From: an uncultured bacterium
Lineage (GTDB): Bacteria; Planctomycetota; Phycisphaerae; Phycisphaerales; SM1A02
Direction: 5' to 3'
DNA length: 45,548 nt
Assembly: GCA_903891095.1 (NCBI GenBank)
Contig: CAITDI010000017.1
Location: 1 to 45,548 of the forward strand
The notes beneath the pieces were generated by a model, which saw only the letters and a program-made list of their open reading frames with translations, was not told where the DNA came from and did no database searches. The position numbers and the translations under genes were made by a program. How positions within the stretch are numbered: the first letter of the stretch is position 1; the number at the start of each line of letters is the position of its first letter. Below, one piece after another: positions 41,083-45,548 of this stretch.

Positions 41083-43265
41083 CACTGAGTGATGAGCTTC
41101 ACAGCCTGCGCCGTGCCCGCGTCGAGCGAACCGTAGAGGCGGCCAGCCGCGTCGGCGTTGGCGCCGGTCGACGAGCCGATCAGTTCGCGGAGCGCCGCGA
41201 GCTGGCGATCATCGGCCTTCGCGCCGGCGGAACGCGCGGCGAGCGCCGCGAGGTCGCACAGCGAGACCTGCTCCTCGCCCGTGGACGAGAGCGCAGCGTC
41301 GATGAGCGCACGCTGGCCGGCGGCCGACGCGTTGAGCGCGATGACCTCGGCGACCATCAGGCGGAGACCGCCCTGCTTCTGGCTGAGCGCGCGCAGGAGC
41401 GCGGGTTCGGCGTCGGCGACGGAGAAGACCTTGTTGCCGCTGAAGGCGATGCCGCGCAGCGACGCGCAGCAGCGAGCCGCGTAGTCGACCGACTCGGCCT
41501 CGTCCATCACGCCACCGGACATGTTCGACATCGCAGCGGTCGCCGCGTTGCGGAAGGTCTCGGCGGGCGCGCCTTCGGTCCACACCATCACCGAGCGATC
41601 GCCGTCGAAGGCGTGGCGCACGGTGGCTTCTTCGAGCGCGCCGGAGATGGCGACGATCGGGCTCGCAGCGGTGAGTCCGCTCGCGTGCACGCGGGCGACG
41701 CTGGCCTTGAGCTCATCGAGCGTGCCGCGCACGATCACGATGTCGACGCCGTCAGCCTTGACGACGTTGGTCTCGAGCTCTTCGAACTGGCCAGCGGACG
41801 CGACGGTCGCGAAGCCAGCGGTCTGGAGCTGCTCGCCGATCGCCTGGCGGTCGGCGTTGCTGCCGCCGAGGATCGCGGCGCGGCTCGAGCCGGTGTTCGA
41901 GATCGCGGAGGCGAGCGTGGGCACCACGCGGAAGTCGCCGGCGAAGCTCTGCTTGGGGCTGCTCGCGGCGATCGCGAGGGCGGCGTCGAGACGCACGCGG
42001 CGGTCGCTGTAGCCGAGCGCCTCGAGCATCGGAGTGCGGCCACCCGAAGCGACGAGCGCGTTGCCGCTCGCGGTGTTGGCGAGCGCGGCGATCGCGTCGC
42101 GGATGAGCGTGGTGTCCTTGGCATCGATCGCCATCGAGAGGACCTCGGAGCAAACCGAGGCGCCCGAGGCGGTCGCGAAGAACTGCGGGCTGTAGCGGCC
42201 GGGCTGCGCATCGGAGCCGAGCGTGTTCTCGCGGCGGAGATCCGACGCGATGAAGATCGCGAGAGCCGACGTGTTGGTCGGGTCGACCGCGAGCGCGCGG
42301 CGCGCAACGGCCATCGCCATCACATCGCAGTAGACGCCGGTCGCGACCTGCTCGGCAACGAGCGAGCCGAAGCCGCCGGAGCTGTCGTGGCTCCAGATGT
42401 TGTTGACGGCGTCGCCGCCGTACGGAACGAGCGACGACTCGCGGTCGAAGAACTTGCGGGCGAGCGCGGTGTACTGCGCGGTCACGTCGCGGGTCGTGCC
42501 ACCGAGCTGCGAGAACGCAGCGTCGCAGGCGGCGCGGACTTCAACCGGGGTCGACGGACGCGCGGCGAGGTCGACGATGAACGGCAGAGCCGTCGGCCAA
42601 CCGATCTCGGCGAGGACGCCGACGACCTTGCGCTGCGAGGTCGGGTCGAGCGAGGTGAGCGACATGCCGAGCGGGAGCACTGCGAAGCGCTTGAGCGCGA
42701 CGAGGTTCTTGGTGGCGGCGAGCTCGGACGCGGGGTCCTTGGCATCGACGACGACCTTGAGGAGCTGCGGCACGGCGTACTCGCCGGCGGCGGCGAGACG
42801 CTCTTCGCCGAGGCGCTGCTCGCGCAGCGTCTTGGAGAGCATGCCGATCGCCTGCGCGATGCGCTGCGGGTTGCGCGCGAGGGCGCGACGGCCGGCCTCG
42901 ACGCGGTTCTCGATCTTGGTGGAGAGGTCGGAGACCCCGCCCATCGCGCGGCTGCGCGCGATCGCCTTGCTCAGGCGGTCGCCGAGATCGGCGCCGTCGA
43001 CGACTTCAGCGAGGTCGGCGTCGGAGACCGAGGCCGAGAGGACTGCTTCGCCAGCGGCCTGCGCGAGGTCGGCCTTGCCGATCAGCACGTAGTGGACGAA
43101 ATCCTGGAAGCTCTTCGAGACGCCCGAGAGATCCTTCTTGGTCTCGGCGGCAGCCGCGTCCGACTGCGCGAACGTGGTCGGAGCCACCGTGAGAAGTGAC
43201 GTCGCGACGAGCATCGCCGACAACGGAAGACGGGCGCGGGAAACGATGAGCGCATGCAAGGACAT
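41082..43265 (-). CDS. Exported HEAT-repeat-like protein with receiver-like domain
   Basis: 727-residue protein. The signal peptide ('SAMLVATSLLTVAPTTFAQ', cleavage near TFA-Q) is followed by an all-helical region. Degenerate HEAT-type units include 'QLLKVVVDAKDPASELAATKNLVAL' and 'RRVRLDAALAIAASSPK'. A Rossmann/receiver-like segment at about 490-590 has 'RAAILGGSNADRQAIGEQLQTAGF', 'DGVDIVIVRGTLDEL' and 'ASPIVAISG'. More helical repeats close the protein. An AGGAG site precedes ATG 43265, and a good minus-strand promoter is at 43334-43363. It is divergent from the cobalamin riboswitch. Probably periplasmic scaffold; no enzyme motif is seen. Confidence 0.8.
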   Translation of the reverse strand: MSLHALIVSRARLPLSAMLVATSLLTVAPTTFAQSDAAAAETKKDLSGVSKSFQDFVHYVLIGKADLAQAAGEAVLSASVSDADLAEVVDGADLGDRLSKAIARSRAMGGVSDLSTKIENRVEAGRRALARNPQRIAQAIGMLSKTLREQRLGEERLAAAGEYAVPQLLKVVVDAKDPASELAATKNLVALKRFAVLPLGMSLTSLDPTSQRKVVGVLAEIGWPTALPFIVDLAARPSTPVEVRAACDAAFSQLGGTTRDVTAQYTALARKFFDRESSLVPYGGDAVNNIWSHDSSGGFGSLVAEQVATGVYCDVMAMAVARRALAVDPTNTSALAIFIASDLRRENTLGSDAQPGRYSPQFFATASGASVCSEVLSMAIDAKDTTLIRDAIAALANTASGNALVASGGRTPMLEALGYSDRRVRLDAALAIAASSPKQSFAGDFRVVPTLASAISNTGSSRAAILGGSNADRQAIGEQLQTAGFATVASAGQFEELETNVVKADGVDIVIVRGTLDELKASVARVHASGLTAASPIVAISGALEEATVRHAFDGDRSVMVWTEGAPAETFRNAATAAMSNMSGGVMDEAESVDYAARCCASLRGIAFSGNKVFSVADAEPALLRALSQKQGGLRLMVAEVIALNASAAGQRALIDAALSSTGEEQVSLCDLAALAARSAGAKADDRQLAALRELIGSSTGANADAAGRLYGSLDAGTAQAVKLITQ

Positions 43266-43333
43266 CGAGATCTCCTGAGGTGGTCCTGACGCGTGCCGAC
43301 CACCTGTACTTGGCGGCTCGACACGAAGGGGAC

Positions 43334-43363
43334 AATGTATCGGTTGGGGCTAGAAGCCGTCAA
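43334..43363 (-). promoter_or_regulatory. Sigma70-like promoter for the HEAT/receiver-like gene
   Basis: On the minus strand, TTGACG, an 18-base spacer, then TACATT. The predicted transcript starts near 43327, giving a leader of about 60 bases that contains the AGGAG site. Confidence 0.6.
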
Positions 43364-43376
43364 CTACAAGACTTCG

Positions 43377-43382
43377 TATACT
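43377..43382 (+). promoter_or_regulatory. -10 hexamer TATACT of the cobalamin riboswitch transcript
   Basis: TATACT places the transcription start at about 43389-43390, exactly where the riboswitch P1 strand begins. Confidence 0.65.
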
Positions 43383-43389
43383 CGCCCCC

Positions 43390-43661
43390 GCCTAGGTGCC
43401 CGAAGAGGATCTTCGGCGCCCGTTCGCGGAAAGCCGCATGCGGGTGAGGGAAGGCGGTGAAAATCCGCCGCGGTCGCGCCGCCGTGACAGGTTGGGAAAC
43501 GCGTCGAAAGACGCGGATCCCGCGAGAGATGGCCCGCTTGCGCGGGCAGCCACTGATCGGTTCGCCGGTCGGGAAGGCGTCGATCGTTCGCCGTGCCTCG
43601 CGCCTGAGCAGCATGCTCCGGAGCCAGACGCGGGACCTGGAGTCGGAAGACCTGCCTAGGC
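43390..43661 (+). promoter_or_regulatory. Cobalamin (adenosylcobalamin-type) riboswitch
   Basis: Long structured leader with the conserved cobalamin aptamer elements in order. The 5' P1 strand is GCCTAGG (43390-43396), followed by GGTGCC. The core is GAGGGAA (43446-43452), then GGCGGTGAAAATCCGCC and GCCGTGACAG. The 'GCCACTG...CGGGAAGGCG' arm is near 43550-43580. The B12 box GGAGTCGGAAGACCTGCC is at 43639-43656 (consensus ..AGTCAGGAGACCTGCC), and the closing P1 strand CCTAGGC is at 43655-43661. The length of about 270 nt is within the range for this class. It lies 88 bases before the ATG at 43750, whose GGAGGAG site sits in a self-complementary CTCC-CGGA-GGAG segment, suggesting control of translation. 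Confidence 0.93.
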
Positions 43662-43749
43662 AACGTCGGTGTCCAGTCGGATGCCGCTGCGCGCTCCCGG
43701 ACGGAGCGCATTTGCCCCCGGGCGCGAGCTCCCGGAGGAGTCTGATGTC

Positions 43750-44679
43750 ATGCGCACGGCGCGCGCGGTTCATTTCATCCTGCTGAGTGCGTGCACCGCG
43801 ACGTGCACCGCGACGAGCGCTCGCGCCGACTCGCCGTTTGCGGCGACGGTCGTCAGCTACGTCGCGGGCACTGGCGCTGCGAACGGCTTTACCAACGCGA
43901 GCGTCGCGCTCGGTTCGCCCGAGAGGTTCACGGGCGAAGGGTTGATCCCGCAGGCCGTGACGCCGTTCCAGCCCGCGTTCCGGCCGAATGAACTCGTGTC
44001 GCTCGGCGTCGGCGGGTCGCTCGTGGTTGCGTTCGACCACGATGTCGTCGACGACCCGCGCAATCCGTTCGGCATCGACCTGCTTGTCTTCGGCAATGCG
44101 TTCTTCACCGACAGCTCGTTTGGCGCGGGCGTGGTCGCGGGGCTTGCGTCCGAAGGCGGCACGATCGCGGTGAGCGCCGATGGCGTGAACTGGACGAGCG
44201 TTCCCGCGCTCGAGGCGGACGGGATGTTCCCCACGCTCGGATATCTCGATGTCGCGCCGTATGCGACGGTCGCGGGCACGGTGCTGAGCGACTTCACGCG
44301 GCCGGTCGATCCCACGATCACGATGAGCGAGCTCGTCGGCGTCGGCTATCGGGGACTGCTCGACGCGTACGCCGGTTCGGGCGGCGGCACGGGCATCGAC
44401 CTCGGCGCACTCGGGCTCAAGTCGATTCGCTACGTGCGCGTGAACGGCCCCGCTGCTTCGGGCATGTCGCCTGAGATCGACGCGTTTGCCGACGTCGCGC
44501 CTGCGCCTGCGAACCCCGACCTCGATGGCGACAGCATCGTCGGCGCGACCGACCTCGCGATGGTCCTCTCGGCGTGGGGCGCGGCAAACAGCCCCGCGGA
44601 TCTCGACGCCAGCGGAACGGTCGGCGCAGGCGACCTTGCGATGGTGCTCTCGGCATGGACCGTGGGAGCGCTCAAGTGA
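43750..44679 (+). CDS. B12-riboswitch-controlled secreted protein with paired dockerin-like tail
   Basis: 309-residue exported protein. The signal peptide ('VHFILLSACTATCTATSARA') is followed by a beta-rich ectodomain of about 220 residues with 'VVSYVAGTGAANGFTNASVALGSPERFTG', 'VSLGVGGSLVVAFDHDVVDDPRNPFGIDLLVFGNAFF', 'VSADGVNWTSVPAL' and 'SIRYVRVNGP', a discoidin/surface-binding-like pattern. Two dockerin/EF-hand units end it ('DLDGDSIVGATDLAMVLSAWG', 'DLDASGTVGAGDLAMVLSAWT'). The ATG has GGAGGAG nine bases upstream and lies directly after a cobalamin riboswitch. The next gene overlaps it by GTGA. I infer a role in corrinoid capture or a B12-responsive surface function; the domain itself is not one I can name. 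Confidence 0.85.
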   Translation: MRTARAVHFILLSACTATCTATSARADSPFAATVVSYVAGTGAANGFTNASVALGSPERFTGEGLIPQAVTPFQPAFRPNELVSLGVGGSLVVAFDHDVVDDPRNPFGIDLLVFGNAFFTDSSFGAGVVAGLASEGGTIAVSADGVNWTSVPALEADGMFPTLGYLDVAPYATVAGTVLSDFTRPVDPTITMSELVGVGYRGLLDAYAGSGGGTGIDLGALGLKSIRYVRVNGPAASGMSPEIDAFADVAPAPANPDLDGDSIVGATDLAMVLSAWGAANSPADLDASGTVGAGDLAMVLSAWTVGALK

Positions 44680-45464
44680 AGCGCACGCGCGGATTCACGG
44701 TCGTCGAGATGCTCGCGGTGATCGGCGTGATCGCCGTGCTGCTCTCGATCATGGTGCCGGCGATGTCGCACGTGCGCGCTTCGGCGCGCGCGGGCAGCTG
44801 CCAGTCGAACCTCAGGCAGATCGGCCTCGCTGCGTCGACCTACGCCGTGCAGAACAACGACCGCTATCCCGCGGCGATCCTCTACGAGATGACCGCCGCG
44901 GGACTCACGACGAAGGCGTGGGACTTCGACCAGCTGCCCGACGGCTCCGTGCGCGCGGGCGCGCTGTGGAACTACCTCTCGGGTCCCGAGCAGGTGCAGC
45001 AGTGCCCGGAGTTCGAGGGCGCGTCGACGTTCGGAAGCGACCCCTACACGGGCTACAACTACAACACGACCTACATCGGCGCCGAAGGAAGATTCCCCGA
45101 GCTCGATGCGAACGGCCAGTGGCTCGACGGCTGGCGCGTCGCGCGGCGCGGGCTCGCGTCGGGCCAGATGCGGCGCACGACGACCACCGCCGTCTTTGGC
45201 GACGGCGGCTGGAAGGGCGGCGCGAACAAGTTCATGCGCGCCCCTTCGAACTCGGTCGAGAACGACATCCAGACGGTGTACGCCGGCGCGCAGGCGTTCC
45301 GCCACGGCGGCTGCACGCATGCGTGCTACCTCGACGGCCATGTGGGTGGGACCTGCACCTGCTCCGAAGGCGAGCACGCGACGAGCGCGCTGCTCGACGG
45401 CGTGATGGGATTTCCGAAAAACGGCTTCCTTGCCGACGGCGACGCGCCTTACGATCCGCGCTGA
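44676..45464 (+). CDS. Type II pseudopilin with H-X9-DG motif, B12 operon
   Basis: 262-residue pseudopilin starting at GTG 44676, which overlaps the previous stop as GTGA. The leader VKRTRG is followed by 'FTVVEMLAVIGVIAVLLSIMVPAM', with Gly before the cleavage site and Glu at mature position 5. The soluble part has 'CQSNLRQIGLAASTYAVQNNDRYP', typical of DUF1559-like planctomycete pseudopilins. The H-X9-DG motif is 'HGGCTHACYLDGHVG', in an unusually Cys-rich context that also holds 'CTCSEG'. It probably assembles in a pseudopilus or works at the surface with the preceding secreted protein. It is under the same riboswitch. Confidence 0.88.
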   Translation: MKRTRGFTVVEMLAVIGVIAVLLSIMVPAMSHVRASARAGSCQSNLRQIGLAASTYAVQNNDRYPAAILYEMTAAGLTTKAWDFDQLPDGSVRAGALWNYLSGPEQVQQCPEFEGASTFGSDPYTGYNYNTTYIGAEGRFPELDANGQWLDGWRVARRGLASGQMRRTTTTAVFGDGGWKGGANKFMRAPSNSVENDIQTVYAGAQAFRHGGCTHACYLDGHVGGTCTCSEGEHATSALLDGVMGFPKNGFLADGDAPYDPR

Positions 45465-45484
45465 ACCGCCCGGTTCTCAACCGC

Positions 45485-45548
45485 ATGAGCAAGGCCATCG
45501 TCATCGACAGGTGCATCTGCTACGACCGTCGCTTCAGCGAGCTGAAGG
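45485..45548 (+). CDS. Start of a Cys-rich, probably (2Fe-2S)-type protein, truncated by window end
   Basis: Only 21 codons are visible: MSKAIVIDRCICYDRRFSEL and one more residue. The 'IDRCICYDRRFSELK' pattern (CxC followed by F.ELK) resembles the first half of small BFD-like (2Fe-2S)-binding proteins, in which a later CxxC completes the cluster site. It begins 20 bases after the pseudopilin stop and is the third gene of the riboswitch operon. With so little sequence the family call is tentative. Confidence 0.5.
   Translation, partial: MSKAIVIDRCICYDRRFSELK

Noticed and set aside
40941-43199. 752-codon open frame on the plus strand opposite the HEAT gene
   Set aside because: Arg/Ala/Asp/His-rich low-complexity translation, no domain. 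The opposite strand has a signal peptide, ribosome-binding site and promoter. A GC-rich antisense artefact.

Overview
The window is high-GC bacterial chromosome, almost certainly from a planctomycete of the Phycisphaerae/Phycisphaerales type. The evidence is the mix of secreted proteins. Two secreted proteins (38043-40331, 43750-44679) end in paired dockerin/EF-hand-like units closing in a 'LxxWG/AWT' pattern, and a third (19470-19964) carries a single such unit. One has a PEP-CTERM-like tail ending in RRRR (28017-28745), and two are type II pseudopilins, one with the planctomycete H-X9-DG motif. A Kdo cytidylyltransferase (kdsB) points to an LPS-bearing envelope. There are no phage, IS, rRNA or CRISPR features, so this is mostly ordinary chromosome with some lineage-specific genes.

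Layout. 1-4.9 kb (minus): chorismate mutase/prephenate dehydratase (pheA), a DUF255 thioredoxin-fold protein, a small asparaginase-like protein and a partial AbgT transporter. 5.0-8.2 kb (plus): a membrane protein, lysA, and two small genes joined to lysA by overlapping start/stop codons. 8.2-8.9 kb (minus): a HEPN/nucleotidyltransferase pair. 9.0-11.6 kb (plus): ffh and queA. 11.7-12.0 kb: repeats. 12.0-14.2 kb (minus): def, fmt and an HExxH protein. 14.4-19.1 kb (plus): a TPR protein, kdsB, a divergent pyrG and vsr. 19.2-24 kb: tRNA-Met, a dockerin-tail protein, cardiolipin synthase, a small membrane protein, tRNA-Arg, a mini-protein, trmL and a pseudopilin. 24.1-28.7 kb: a secreted coiled-coil protein, mrp, an OlsF-like double acyltransferase and a PEP-CTERM-like protein. 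29.4-33.1 kb (minus): an SDR-type threonine dehydrogenase, a GIDE-LemA fusion and kbl, i.e. threonine-to-glycine catabolism with an unrelated membrane protein between the two enzymes. 33.2-38 kb: a DUF985 cupin, more repeats, a Tat-type TIM-barrel protein and a penicillin-acylase-family hydrolase. 38-43.3 kb: a small hypothetical protein, a large secreted M12-like metalloprotease, tRNA-Thr, an 80-bp tandem repeat and an exported HEAT/receiver-like protein. 43.4-45.5 kb (plus): a clear cobalamin riboswitch followed by a secreted dockerin-tail protein, a translationally coupled H-X9-DG pseudopilin and the start of a Cys-rich protein.

The most interesting candidate is the cobalamin-riboswitch-controlled surface module at the right end. 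No classical B12 synthesis or transport gene is visible in it, which suggests a surface corrinoid-acquisition device. Two other patterns stand out. First, a -10-like hexamer lies only 6-10 nt before many start codons, implying widespread leaderless or near-leaderless mRNAs. Second, a dispersed palindromic repeat family recurs at 11.7, 33.7 and 40.9 kb, and one of its hairpins shows a compensatory base change.

Limits: family calls are from motif recognition without database searches. Start codons are inferred from homology, ribosome-binding sites, overlaps and -10 positions, and alternatives are given where they matter.
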